A DNA stretch of 64,000 bases from Rhizobium sp. 9140 (GTDB taxonomy: Bacteria; Pseudomonadota; Alphaproteobacteria; Rhizobiales; Rhizobiaceae). Positions 56,252 to 64,000 of the stretch are shown here, in pieces (the stretch's first letter is position 1; the number at the start of each line of letters is the position of its first letter). The stretch is from the NCBI RefSeq assembly GCF_900067135.1, contig NZ_FJUR01000006.1:62001-126000 (forward strand). Reading direction: 5' to 3'. Below the pieces are notes generated by a model. That model ran no database searches, was not told the DNA's origin, and saw only the letters and a list, made by a program, of their open reading frames with translations. The translations under genes were made by a program, and so were the position numbers.

Positions 56252-57946
56252 GGTTCTTCCTCACTTTGTGTGGAGCCGCGGCAGCATTCGTGCCTTCAGC
56301 AATTCAGGGCCTGCCCGACCGTACATTGCTCGCTTGAGGGTCTTGAGGCGGTTGATCTGGCCTTCGGCCTGCCCGTTGCTCCAGGGCAGCTCGATGGCGT
56401 TGTTGACGGCATCGATGTCCCTGCGAAGGACGCGAGCGAACCGCATGATAGGGATGAGCTCGGAGTCGATCGCATCGTCGATCCATGCATCCAGTGGTGG
56501 CGATCTCTTGCCGCGAAGGATGCCGTTGAAGCGCATCGCCAGGCGTCGCATCTCGACAAACGCCTCAGATCCCTGCTTCAGGGCGTCGACCTTCCTTGCC
56601 TGCCGGTCCGTCAGCAGGCCTCGCGGCTTGATACATAGCGCCGCGGCAACCACCGGAGAGATTGCATGACCGGTTTCGGGATCTCGAACCGGTTCCGACT
56701 TCAACGCGGCGGGCGGTACATCATCGGCCTGTCCCCTTTCGGCCCGCCGCCAAGCTCCGAGCAACCGCTCCAGATTGGCGAAGCTGCCGGTGTAGCCGCG
56801 CTGCTTGACGTCGTGAAACAGATGCCGTCCGCGCCGGTTCCCATCCTTCCAGCATTGCGCAAGGAAGGCTTCGAAATACCATGGTGATGTGGGGTTCAGT
56901 GCTGCTCGTCGCCTGTCTTGTGGAGCCTCGAACTTGAGCCACTTCGTTATGCTGCGACGCTCATAGCCGGTCCGTCTGGCGATCTCGCTGTAGGACAGCC
57001 CTTGCTGGCGCAAGGCATGGAGCATGTCGAATATCTCCTGGCGAGATTGCCTATGCGCAAGACGGGCGCGCCGGCGATGTGTCGCAGCGTCAACAATTGC
57101 GTCCTCCGAAAGAATGGCCCTGCCGGTGGCACGCCCGGAAAGGCTCATCTGTTCTTCGATGGCCGAACGAAGGTTCTGGACCAGATGAAACCGATCGGCG
57201 ACCTGCCGGGCCTGCGGTGCGCCTTCACGGGTGGCCTGCGCATACAGGCCGCAGCGGTCGCGGCTGACAATCTCGATGGAAGGATGACTCCGAAGCCACT
57301 TGGCCGCATTCTCGACGCTACGGTCATCCAGTATGTCAATAACCGAGCGGCGCTCGAGGTCGACCATGATGGTCCCATAGCTCGTCGCGCGCCGCCAACT
57401 CCAATCATCGATACCGACCACCCGTATCTTGGAATTGCGTTGGGCAACTGCAGCATCCCGTTTCAGTTGCCGCAGGATAGTGTCGTCGCTGACCGGTATG
57501 CCGAGCCGTTGCATCAACCGCTCGCCAGGACGGCCGCCAGTGCTATGGCCGAGCAAGCCAACAATCTCTCCGACCCTTCTTGTCCGACGCGCGTATGGAT
57601 CAGCTACCATCGGAAGACGGTCGGTGAACGTTCGTCGTGCGCATTCCCCATGTGCACATCGCCAGCGGCTCAGCAGGAGCTTCACTGTCACGGGCTTGCC
57701 CTGGACTGGCAGATCCTGGAGGCTGCGGCAGGACCAGCCATGCCGACTTCGGCTTCGACATCCACAATCGGGGCATACTCCGATCTTGGATCCAGCTGCG
57801 GAAACAACCCAACCGTGATCAACGGTGAGCGCGACACCCAGTACTTTGACCCCTGGACCGGGCGACCATTTCGATTTCGTTCGCATGCCCGCCCATAGCC
57901 AAAACCTCGCTAACGGCGAATGAACCACACAAAGTGAGGAAGAACC
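56252..57946 (-). mobile_element. Complete ISL3-family insertion sequence, copy 3
   Basis: A 1,695-base element with inverted repeats GGTTCTTCCTCACTTTGTG at both ends. The flanking 8 bases are CTTAACCG (56244-56251) and CTTAATCG (57947-57954): an 8-base target duplication, standard for ISL3, with one difference. It is inserted 20 bases inside a Tni-type end. Confidence 0.93.
56261..57886 (-). CDS. ISL3-family transposase, complete
   Basis: A 541-residue transposase with amino-terminal zinc-binding cysteines (CPDCGCRSRSRHGW), DDE core (VVGIDDWSWRR, QARQVADRFHLVQNLR) and a carboxy-terminal block (ELPWSNGQAEGQINRLKTLK) that carries the catalytic glutamate. The ATG at 57886 starts MRTKSKW; a GTG at 57928 in the terminal repeat is also in frame. 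It is the only complete copy here and may supply the protein for the broken ones. Confidence 0.93.
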   Translation of the reverse strand: MRTKSKWSPGPGVKVLGVALTVDHGWVVSAAGSKIGVCPDCGCRSRSRHGWSCRSLQDLPVQGKPVTVKLLLSRWRCAHGECARRTFTDRLPMVADPYARRTRRVGEIVGLLGHSTGGRPGERLMQRLGIPVSDDTILRQLKRDAAVAQRNSKIRVVGIDDWSWRRATSYGTIMVDLERRSVIDILDDRSVENAAKWLRSHPSIEIVSRDRCGLYAQATREGAPQARQVADRFHLVQNLRSAIEEQMSLSGRATGRAILSEDAIVDAATHRRRARLAHRQSRQEIFDMLHALRQQGLSYSEIARRTGYERRSITKWLKFEAPQDRRRAALNPTSPWYFEAFLAQCWKDGNRRGRHLFHDVKQRGYTGSFANLERLLGAWRRAERGQADDVPPAALKSEPVRDPETGHAISPVVAAALCIKPRGLLTDRQARKVDALKQGSEAFVEMRRLAMRFNGILRGKRSPPLDAWIDDAIDSELIPIMRFARVLRRDIDAVNNAIELPWSNGQAEGQINRLKTLKRAMYGRAGPELLKARMLPRLHTK

Positions 57947-58344
57947 CTTAATCGTAAGAATGCGGATGTTTGGATCTCGTTTGGCATTTAATCTGAGAAC
58001 TTCGTCAAGTGCCGTTGCAAATCAGTTGCAGGTATGGGCTATCCCGAGTTGGCCTGGACGAGCTGCCAAGTTGTTGAAGAAACGAGGTATTCCAAACCTC
58101 TATTTCCGCCGCAGCGATTGCGAAATCATCGAAGTTCATCTCGACGTCGTGGCCCGCTGTTTCTCAAGTTAGATGCCATATTCCATGCGACATTCTCAGA
58201 TTAACTGCCGTGTATCAAATTAGGTGCCGCGCTATCTAATTGAAAATGTTGAGGCAGATTCTTGCGGTTAACTGCCAAACGACATGTCTCGTCGCATGTG
58301 AGGAGCGTCGGGCAGCAGCTGATCACCGCCGTCAAGGTCGTGCG

Positions 58345-58590
58345 TCATTCGATAAAGCTGACGCCGATCTCATTAAGCTTTTGCCACCTGATGACGCATC
58401 GACGCATCCCGTCCGGATGCTGGATGACCGTCTCGGCGGGAATGACAACCTCTACCTCGGTGTTCACCCTCAAACCTCCCTCCGCCACATCCGATACAGC
58501 ACAGTCAACTGCTACGCCGTCAGCAAGCAGTCGGCCGCTCCATATCCGGACCGTTCGGGGGTGCCGTCTGCGATCGGCAGTGGGTTCCAT
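58345..58590 (-). CDS. PilZ-domain protein (probable c-di-GMP receptor)
   Basis: An 81-residue single PilZ domain. The RRHPR motif (EPTADRRRHPRTVRIW, near the start) and the later DVAEGGLRV loop correspond to the RxxxR and [D/N]xSxxG c-di-GMP-binding motifs, with the second slightly altered (D-V-A-E-G-G). It is near the EAL-CBS-GGDEF gene at 59665, so both may serve the same signalling network. Confidence 0.85.
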   Translation of the reverse strand: MEPTADRRRHPRTVRIWSGRLLADGVAVDCAVSDVAEGGLRVNTEVEVVIPAETVIQHPDGMRRCVIRWQKLNEIGVSFIE

Positions 58591-58972
58591 TGTTACCTCA
58601 TCGATTTCTGGCGTTCTGCCTCAGAAGTTGCAACATGGGCTTACTGAGTTCGATCGAATTTTAGCAATGACAGTATCGAGTGGCGCGCTGATCTCCCAAC
58701 TGCGCCCGATGAGCAAGAGCGTAATCATCATCGTTTGCAACTCGATCAAGAAGGCGGCCCAGGAGGCAAGCACGGAACTTAGAGCCCCTGTCAGGTAGTA
58801 CTTCCGCCGATAACAGCTGTCGAACGCCGTTGGCTTAGCAGGGCGGCATTGCTGCATGATATTGAGAAACTCGGTGTCAGCAACAACCTCGGGCGATAGG
58901 TCTTAACCGAAATCGCACCGCGACCCGGGAGGCTGCCATTTTTGCTCTGAGGCGGATTGTATCTGCGAACAG
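58591..58972. other. Interval with one doubtful frame
   Basis: A minus-strand frame (58621-58857, 78 codons) contains a hydrophobic stretch (ALSSVLASWAAFLIEL) and could encode a small membrane protein, but there is no clear ribosome-binding site. Otherwise nothing was recognised. Confidence 0.3.
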
Positions 58973-59230
58973 TCACGTAGCATCCTGCTGAACCCAACCC
59001 GCGTCTTCCTGAGTGTCCTTTCGGCTCTCCATCGCGAGGTCATGCAGACCATGTACTGTGCCGGGGCGATCGCTCGAGGCCATGATCACGGCGTAGAAGG
59101 CGCCACGGGTGATTTCCTTCTTGGTCGCCTTGGGATGTACCTGACGCACTGCTTCGAAAAGCTCCTTGGGCCGCATCTTAGGCTTGGCCATTTGCGAAAC
59201 TGTCTTCGCAATCTTCTCGATCTCGGACAT
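58973..59230 (-). CDS. Small conserved-looking protein of unknown function (85 residues)
   Basis: The protein starts MSEIEKIAKTVSQMAKPKMR with a ribosome-binding-like GGAGGG just upstream (complement of 59234-59240), so the ATG at 59230 is preferred over 59266. It is rich in Lys and Glu and largely helical in appearance (KELFEAVRQVHPKATKKEIT). No family is recognised. It is soluble-looking with no membrane segment. Confidence 0.7.
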   Translation of the reverse strand: MSEIEKIAKTVSQMAKPKMRPKELFEAVRQVHPKATKKEITRGAFYAVIMASSDRPGTVHGLHDLAMESRKDTQEDAGWVQQDAT

Positions 59231-59240
59231 TTTCCCTCCA

Positions 59241-59664
59241 CTGTTGCCCAGTATCTTGAACGGCATCTATGTGTCATAATCAAGCAGACGGGATTGAGTG
59301 CAACCTTTGCGGCCCCCTGAGAAAACGCCCTCACCGTCTGAATGCGTCATCGCAACGGGCGGCGTCGACGTAGTCGAGAGGTCTTCTTTGAAGCTATCGA
59401 CGGCACCGGGGAGGGTTTGCGAGAAAGAGGCCCGATAAGGTCAAAGGCTTCGAAGTTGCCGATCTTATAAGCAGGATGCCCGGCTACAGGTCCGCGGGCG
59501 CATAGATCCCTCTCTCGTCGAATCGTGTGTTGCCGTAGCATTGCCATGCGCTCCTTGCGTTATAGGAACTTCATAGAAACTTCATGTTTCGCAAAGGGAT
59601 TGTTGACGATTCTGGGTAAGGCTCCGCGTCTGTTCTGGGCTGTTGCGGCGTATCGGAGTAAATT
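59241..59664. other. Upstream region of the EAL-CBS-GGDEF gene
   Basis: No supported gene. The interval should hold the promoters of the divergent small-protein gene and the signalling gene. An exact direct repeat AGGAACTTCAT / AGAAACTTCAT occurs near 59565-59585. Confidence 0.4.
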
Positions 59665-61464
59665 ATGAGTTCGGCTTCCCTCATCGAGCCTGGCGTTTTC
59701 CGGCGTTATGCGGGAGACCAGTTGCTCACGCTCTCCAAGCTGGTTCTGGAGACCGCGTTCCAGCCCATTGTCGAAGTCGCGACGGGCACGGTGTTCGGCT
59801 ACGAGACCCTGATGCGCGGCTATGACCGTATCGGCTTTTGCGAACCGCTCGAACTCCTGGATCAGGCGGCCGAAGCGGGCCAACTGCTGGCGCTGGAACA
59901 GATGATGGCGGGCCGCTCGCTCGCCAAGTTTGCGACGGTGCCGGACTTCGCCTCGGTTACGCTGTTTCTCAATCTTGACGTCCGTCTGATCAAGGACGGC
60001 GACTACATCATCGAAAGGCTTGTCCAGCACCTCAGTAAACTGAACATCCCGCCGTCGTCCGTCTGTTTCGAACTCTCCGAGCGCTTCGACAACACCACCA
60101 TTCCGGAGTTTGCCGCGCTGGTCCTGAAGCTGCGCAAGGCGGGCTTCAAGCTGGCGATCGACGATTTCGGTGTCGGCCACGGCGAAATGAAGCTGCTCTG
60201 CGATTACCAGGTCGACTACTTGAAGATCGACCGCCACTTCATCGACGGCATGGACAAGAGCTCGCGCAAGCGCCACCTCGTCAAGAACATCGTCCACATC
60301 GCCCATGTGCTGGGCGTCCGCGTCGTTGCAGAAGGCATCGAGACGGAGGCCGAGCTGATGGCCTGCCGCGAGTATGGCGTCGACCTCGTGCAGGGCTATT
60401 TCATAGCCCGGCCGACGACCTTCCTCAACGAATTGCAGCCCGCCTTTCCGCATTTGGCGGATATCGGCCGCGTCCGACGGTCCTCCCAGTCGCTCGACGA
60501 GATCCTCATCCGCAAGCAGATCGAGAACCTGCCGACCGTCTACGAGCACGAGAGCATCGATACCGTCTTCGAACTCTTCCGGCGCAATCCGCGCCAGGCC
60601 TTCTTCCCGGTCCTCAACGCCAACCGCGAACCGCGCGGCGTCATCAACGAGTATCACCTGAAGGAATACATCTATCAGCCCTTCGGCCGCGACCTCCTCA
60701 AGAACAAGGTCTACGAGCGGACGATCTCGCATTTCGTCGACATGGCGCCGATCATCGGCCTGGATGCCGATGCCGAGGAACTGATGAGCCTGTTTGCCAG
60801 CATGGACAACAGCGACTGCATCATCCTGACCGAAAACATGCGCTACGCCGGCGTCGTTTCCGCCGCCTCGCTGATCAAGGTCATCAGCGAAAAGCAGCTG
60901 AAGATCGCCCAGGACCAGAACCCGCTGACCAGCCTGCCGGGCAACCGCGCAATCACCGACTTCATCCACGAATCCGGTCGAGACGACGATGACAACCGCT
61001 TCTTCTGCTACTGCGACTTCGACCATTTCAAGCCGTTCAACGATAACTATGGCTTCCACGTCGGCGACCATGCGATCTCGCTGTTTGCCGCCCTGCTGCG
61101 CCGCTATTTCTTCTCCGACGATCATTTTTTGGGGCATGTCGGCGGCGACGATTTCTTCATAGGCGTGCGGGACTGGACCCGCGAAGAGCTGACGGAAATC
61201 CTCGAGCGGTTGCTGAGCGATTTCCACGACGATGTCGTGACCCTCTACTCGCAGGAGGAGCGCGAAGCCGGACGGATTAAGGGACACGACCGCACCGGCA
61301 TCGAGCGCTTCTTCCCGCTGCTCCGCTGCTCAATCGGCGTCCTGGAGCTTCCCAAGGGCCTCCTGCTCGATGACGGTGCCCGCATCGCCAGCAGCATCGC
61401 CGCCGTCAAGGCACAGGCGAAGCAGTCTTCATCGGGGCTCGTTTTCACCACTTTTGTGACGTGA
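59665..61464 (+). CDS. EAL-CBS-GGDEF cyclic-di-GMP signalling protein
   Basis: The 599-residue cytoplasmic protein has an amino-terminal EAL domain (residues about 20-255; motif present as YETLMRG, with IDDFGVGH and EGIET metal-binding segments), a central CBS pair (about 275-410, ARQAFFPVLNANREPRGVI) and a carboxy-terminal GGDEF-like domain (about 425-595) with active-site variant GGDDF. The EAL motif has Thr in place of Ala. Phosphodiesterase, cyclase or both are possible. CBS domains suggest nucleotide control. A PilZ gene lies nearby. Confidence 0.92.
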   Translation: MSSASLIEPGVFRRYAGDQLLTLSKLVLETAFQPIVEVATGTVFGYETLMRGYDRIGFCEPLELLDQAAEAGQLLALEQMMAGRSLAKFATVPDFASVTLFLNLDVRLIKDGDYIIERLVQHLSKLNIPPSSVCFELSERFDNTTIPEFAALVLKLRKAGFKLAIDDFGVGHGEMKLLCDYQVDYLKIDRHFIDGMDKSSRKRHLVKNIVHIAHVLGVRVVAEGIETEAELMACREYGVDLVQGYFIARPTTFLNELQPAFPHLADIGRVRRSSQSLDEILIRKQIENLPTVYEHESIDTVFELFRRNPRQAFFPVLNANREPRGVINEYHLKEYIYQPFGRDLLKNKVYERTISHFVDMAPIIGLDADAEELMSLFASMDNSDCIILTENMRYAGVVSAASLIKVISEKQLKIAQDQNPLTSLPGNRAITDFIHESGRDDDDNRFFCYCDFDHFKPFNDNYGFHVGDHAISLFAALLRRYFFSDDHFLGHVGGDDFFIGVRDWTREELTEILERLLSDFHDDVVTLYSQEEREAGRIKGHDRTGIERFFPLLRCSIGVLELPKGLLLDDGARIASSIAAVKAQAKQSSSGLVFTTFVT

Positions 61465-62207
61465 AAGCAGCAGCACCCTCATGATTATGTGGTGAACCCT
61501 AAACACAGCATGAGGCCGCGTCACAAGGTTCGGCCACCTCAGGGAGCGGCCGCAAGCGGCAAGCTGGACAAGGCTGCCTTGGAAAGGTCGCGCAACGCAT
61601 TGGAGGCAACGGCTGAAGAGGATGGCCGCGCACCTCGGGCGCGTCGGGAGGGCACCTGGCGAACAATCACCTGACTTCGAGGCGCGAACTATGGATACGC
61701 CTGGTTAATCGACCTTGCAGAGGCCTCTGGCATTCTTGTGGTGGAGCGAACAGGAGAGCAGAACAAGGTTGTTAACGCGCTGCTGAGAACGAAGACGCAA
61801 AGGCCGGGGGCACAGGTTTTATCAACCTCTGCTACCTAATCACGCCCTCGGCGGACGGTGGACTTGACTTACGTCGGAAGGAATACTCAGGTGAGCTGCC
61901 TCTAGACCAACAGAGGTGAAACGGAAGTATGGTTCCGCGGGTTAACGATCTTCCGCTGTCGAGCTTGGCGGCAACGAACCAAACGATACCGCATTAGCGC
62001 GTCCTTAGTGCAGCTGCGTCTCCTCGAGGAAAATCGAGTCCGTGGAGGATCTCCTTCACGGCCTCGATCAACTCCACAACCGCGGCTATCCGATTTCGCG
62101 GCGAATGCGACGTTTCCGCGCCGTCGACGAGAATGCCGCAAAGGTATTTTCGGAGCACTATGAAAACGCCGTCGACCTAAACCGAATGGCGAGCCGTTGT
62201 GCGATGC
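61465..62207. other. Gene-poor interval with degraded-looking frames
   Basis: Short frames (61489-61674 forward; 61902-62141 reverse; 62042-62260 forward) have no recognisable domains or convincing start signals. The region resembles decayed coding DNA between mobile elements. Confidence 0.4.
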
Positions 62208-62610
62208 TCAGCGCTCGAACCTCTCGAGCATCTTCTTCAGCTGCGCGTTTTGGATCTTAAGTCTGCTCGCCAATTGCCCCTTGAGCACCTTGATCTCCTC
62301 GTCGAGGCTCATCGTCTCATCCGAAGGAGTAGGTGGCCTGTCAGAAACTTGAGCAACAACGACAGCCGGTCTGCTGCCCTTGCTGGATCTCTGCTTGCGT
62401 GATGAGTCTTCGACAGCCGGTTGGACTTCCGTAGCGTCATGTGCAGCGGTGACAGCGGCGCCTGGTTCCCTACCTGATGCCGAAGCGCCGACTGTTCGTA
62501 TGCTGGCGAAATCGCCGTCGGCAGTGTCGTCGGTCTCAGCTCCAGCTTCGTCTACCGGCGCAGTTTTCTCTGCGGAGACAGCCCCGATTGGATCCTGATG
62601 GGATGGCTGA
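62208..62610 (-). pseudogene. SyrB-like regulator, N-terminus removed by a Tni end
   Basis: An open frame reaches from the transposon end at 62610 to a stop at 62208. Its end, MSLDEEIKVLKGQLASRLKI then QNAQLKKMLERFER, matches the helical carboxy terminus of rhizobial SyrB-type regulators; the preceding part is Ala/Ser/Pro-rich, as in that family. No start codon is left upstream. It supports a rhizobial origin for the DNA. Confidence 0.65.
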
Positions 62611-62630
62611 TGTCGCTTTGCAGTTAATCG
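62611..62630 (+). repeat. Tni-type transposon left end (end D), interrupted by ISL3
   Basis: TGTCGCTTTGCAGTTAATCG is identical to end A at 823-842 and is followed at the same base by ISL3. It truncates the SyrB-like gene. The rest of this Tni element, if present, lies beyond the window. Confidence 0.75.
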
Positions 62631-64000
62631 GGTTCTTCCTCACTTTGTGTGGTTCATTCGCCGTTAGCGAGGTTTTGGCTATGGGCGGGCATGCGAACGA
62701 AATCGAAATGGTCGCCCGGTCCAGGGGTCAAAGTACTGGGTGTCGCGCTCACCGTTGATCACGGTTGGGTTGTTTCCGCAGCTGGATCCAAGATCGGAGT
62801 ATGCCCCGATTGTGGATGTCGAAGCCGAAGTCGGCATGGCTGGTCCTGCCGCAGCCTCCAGGATCTGCCAGTCCAGGGCAAGCCCGTGACAGTGAAGCTC
62901 CTGCTGAGCCGCTGGCGATGTGCACATGGGGAATGCGCACGACGAACGTTCACCGACCGTCTTCCGATGGTAGCTGATCCATACGCGCGTCGGACAAGAA
63001 GGGTCGGAGAGATTGTTGGCTTGCTCGGCCATAGCACTGGCGGCCGTCCTGGCGAGCGGTTGATGCAACGGCTCGGCATACCGGTCAGCGACGACACTAT
63101 CCTGCGGCAACTGAAACGGGATGCTGCAGTTGCCCAACGCAATTCCAAGATACGGGTGGTCGGTATCGATGATTGGAGTTGGCGGCGCGCGACGAGCTAT
63201 GGGACCATCATGGTCGACCTCGAGCGCCGCTCGGTTATTGACATACTGGATGACCGTAGCGTCGAGAATGCGGCCAAGTGGCTTCGGAGTCATCCTTCCA
63301 TCGAGATTGTCAGCCGCGACCGCTGCGGCCTGTATGCGCAGGCCACCCGTGAAGGCGCACCGCAGGCCCGGCAGGTCGCCGATCGGTTTCATCTGGTCCA
63401 GAACCTTCGTTCGGCCATCGAAGAACAGATGAGCCTTTCCGGGCGTGCCACCGGCAGGGCCATTCTTTCGGAGGACGCAATTGTTGACGCTGCGACACAT
63501 CGCCGGCGCGCCCGTCTTGCGCATAGGCAATCTCGCCAGGAGATATTCGACATGCTCCATGCCTTGCGCCAGCAAGGGCTGTCCTACAGCGAGATCGCCA
63601 GACGGACCGGCTATGAGCGTCGCAGCATAACGAAGTGGCTCAAGTTCGAGGCTCCACAAGACAGGCGACGAGCAGCACTGAACCCCACATCACCATGGTA
63701 TTTCGAAGCCTTCCTTGCGCAATGCTGGAAGGATGGGAACCGGCGCGGACGGCATCTGTTTCACGACGTCAAGCAGCGCGGCTACACCGGCAGCTTCGCC
63801 AATCTGGAGCGGTTGCTCGGAGCTTGGCGGCGGGCCGAAAGGGGACAGGCCGATGATGTACCGCCCGCCGCGTTGAAGTCGGAACCGGTTCGAGATCCCG
63901 AAACCGGTCATGCAATCTCTCCGGTGGTTGCCGCGGCGCTATGTATCAAGCCGCGAGGCCTGCTGACGGACCGGCAGGCAAGGAAGGTCGACGCCCTGAA
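62631..64000 (+). mobile_element. ISL3-family insertion sequence, copy 4, runs off the window
   Basis: Identical, as far as visible, to the complete copy at 56252-57946 in opposite orientation. The left terminal repeat is intact; the right end is outside the window. It has the same orientation relative to the Tni end as copy 1. Confidence 0.93.
62691..64000 (+). CDS. ISL3-family transposase, copy 4, 3' end outside window
   Basis: The ATG at 62691 opens the same MRTKSKW protein as copy 3, with CPDCGCRSRSRHGW, VVGIDDWSWRR and QARQVADRFHLVQNLR. The reading frame is uninterrupted to base 64000, about 437 of 541 codons. Confidence 0.92.
   Translation, partial: MRTKSKWSPGPGVKVLGVALTVDHGWVVSAAGSKIGVCPDCGCRSRSRHGWSCRSLQDLPVQGKPVTVKLLLSRWRCAHGECARRTFTDRLPMVADPYARRTRRVGEIVGLLGHSTGGRPGERLMQRLGIPVSDDTILRQLKRDAAVAQRNSKIRVVGIDDWSWRRATSYGTIMVDLERRSVIDILDDRSVENAAKWLRSHPSIEIVSRDRCGLYAQATREGAPQARQVADRFHLVQNLRSAIEEQMSLSGRATGRAILSEDAIVDAATHRRRARLAHRQSRQEIFDMLHALRQQGLSYSEIARRTGYERRSITKWLKFEAPQDRRRAALNPTSPWYFEAFLAQCWKDGNRRGRHLFHDVKQRGYTGSFANLERLLGAWRRAERGQADDVPPAALKSEPVRDPETGHAISPVVAAALCIKPRGLLTDRQARKVDAL

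Larger units (their letters stand above)
56232..58284. mobile_element. Miniature (gene-less) Tni element with an ISL3 inserted
   Basis: The left terminus TGTCGGATGGCACTTAACC matches the right end of the complete TniABQ element, and the right terminus (inverted TGTCGTTTGGCAGTTAACC) resembles its left end, with four further binding-type repeats inward (near 58147, 58185, 58215 and 58262). Leaving out the ISL3 and one target copy, about 350 bases remain with no tni genes. A 70-codon frame at 57960-58172 is probably fortuitous. It looks like a non-autonomous derivative that could be moved in trans. Confidence 0.8.

Noticed and set aside
56918..57898. 326-codon frame antisense to the ISL3 transposase, also at 37609-38589 and 62679-63659
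   Set aside because: It recurs only because the IS recurs; it has no recognisable domain, and the opposite strand holds a well-supported transposase.
57960..58172. 70-residue protein in the miniature Tni element
   Set aside because: It begins inside a transposase-binding repeat, lacks a ribosome-binding site and matches no family; it is probably chance.
61489..61674. 61-residue protein after the EAL-CBS-GGDEF gene
   Set aside because: GTG start without a ribosome-binding site and a low-complexity Arg/Ala composition; not supported enough to list as a gene.

Overview
The window is a mosaic of catabolic operons and layered mobile elements from an alphaproteobacterium, most likely of the order Rhizobiales. 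The basis is inference from high GC, operon types common in that group, a truncated SyrB-like rhizobial regulator and a RIME-like intergenic palindrome. The density of insertion sequences and cut-off genes suggests a plasmid or chromid accessory region. No replication genes, rRNA or tRNA were recognised.

Layout. 1-756: end of a polar amino-acid ABC transporter ATPase. 823-4780: a Tni-type transposon end, an ISL3 copy and a Tn3-like element nested together. 4813-14836: a TetR regulator diverging from a fatty-acid beta-oxidation block (ETF-ubiquinone oxidoreductase, thiolase, bifunctional 3-hydroxyacyl-CoA dehydrogenase/enoyl-CoA hydratase, acyl-CoA dehydrogenase, AlkK-like acyl-CoA ligase, MaoC hydratase). 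16410-23751: a phosphoketolase stump, a complete TniABQ transposon, a beheaded ISNCY transposase, and an IS30 copy split by an IS5 element. 23794-32252: an IclR regulator diverging from a branched-chain-type ABC importer, an iron alcohol dehydrogenase and a succinate-semialdehyde-dehydrogenase-like enzyme; together these look like an uptake and oxidation route for a short hydroxy acid such as 4-hydroxybutyrate. 32291-38773: a TetR stump, an IS21 fragment, a complete Tn3 transposon, an ISL3 fragment and an IS6 remnant. 38809-43639 and 49703-56044: two diverged versions of one unusual locus. In each, a TetR gene diverges from a catalase-like haem protein, a conserved 203-residue protein of unknown function and a DyP peroxidase. 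Version 1 adds an alpha/beta hydrolase; version 2 adds a thioesterase/3-hydroxyacyl-CoA dehydrogenase and oleate hydratase. Between them is a segment inverted by an IS6-family element, which cut the second DyP gene in two. 56086-58284: a metal ATPase stump and a miniature Tni element carrying a full ISL3. 58345-62610: a PilZ protein, a small unknown protein, an EAL-CBS-GGDEF protein and a SyrB-like stump. 62611-64000: another Tni end with ISL3.

The strongest candidate for an undescribed system is the duplicated TetR / catalase-like / 203-residue / DyP locus linked to oleate hydratase. Its proteins are strongly conserved between copies although the DNA has drifted, and the same GATATC-N4-GATATC operator-like palindrome lies before both regulators, with a third copy at the end of the hydrolase gene. 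I infer a regulated pathway for hydroxylated or peroxidised fatty acids. The second notable pattern is that three of four ISL3 copies sit at exactly the same base inside Tni transposon ends.
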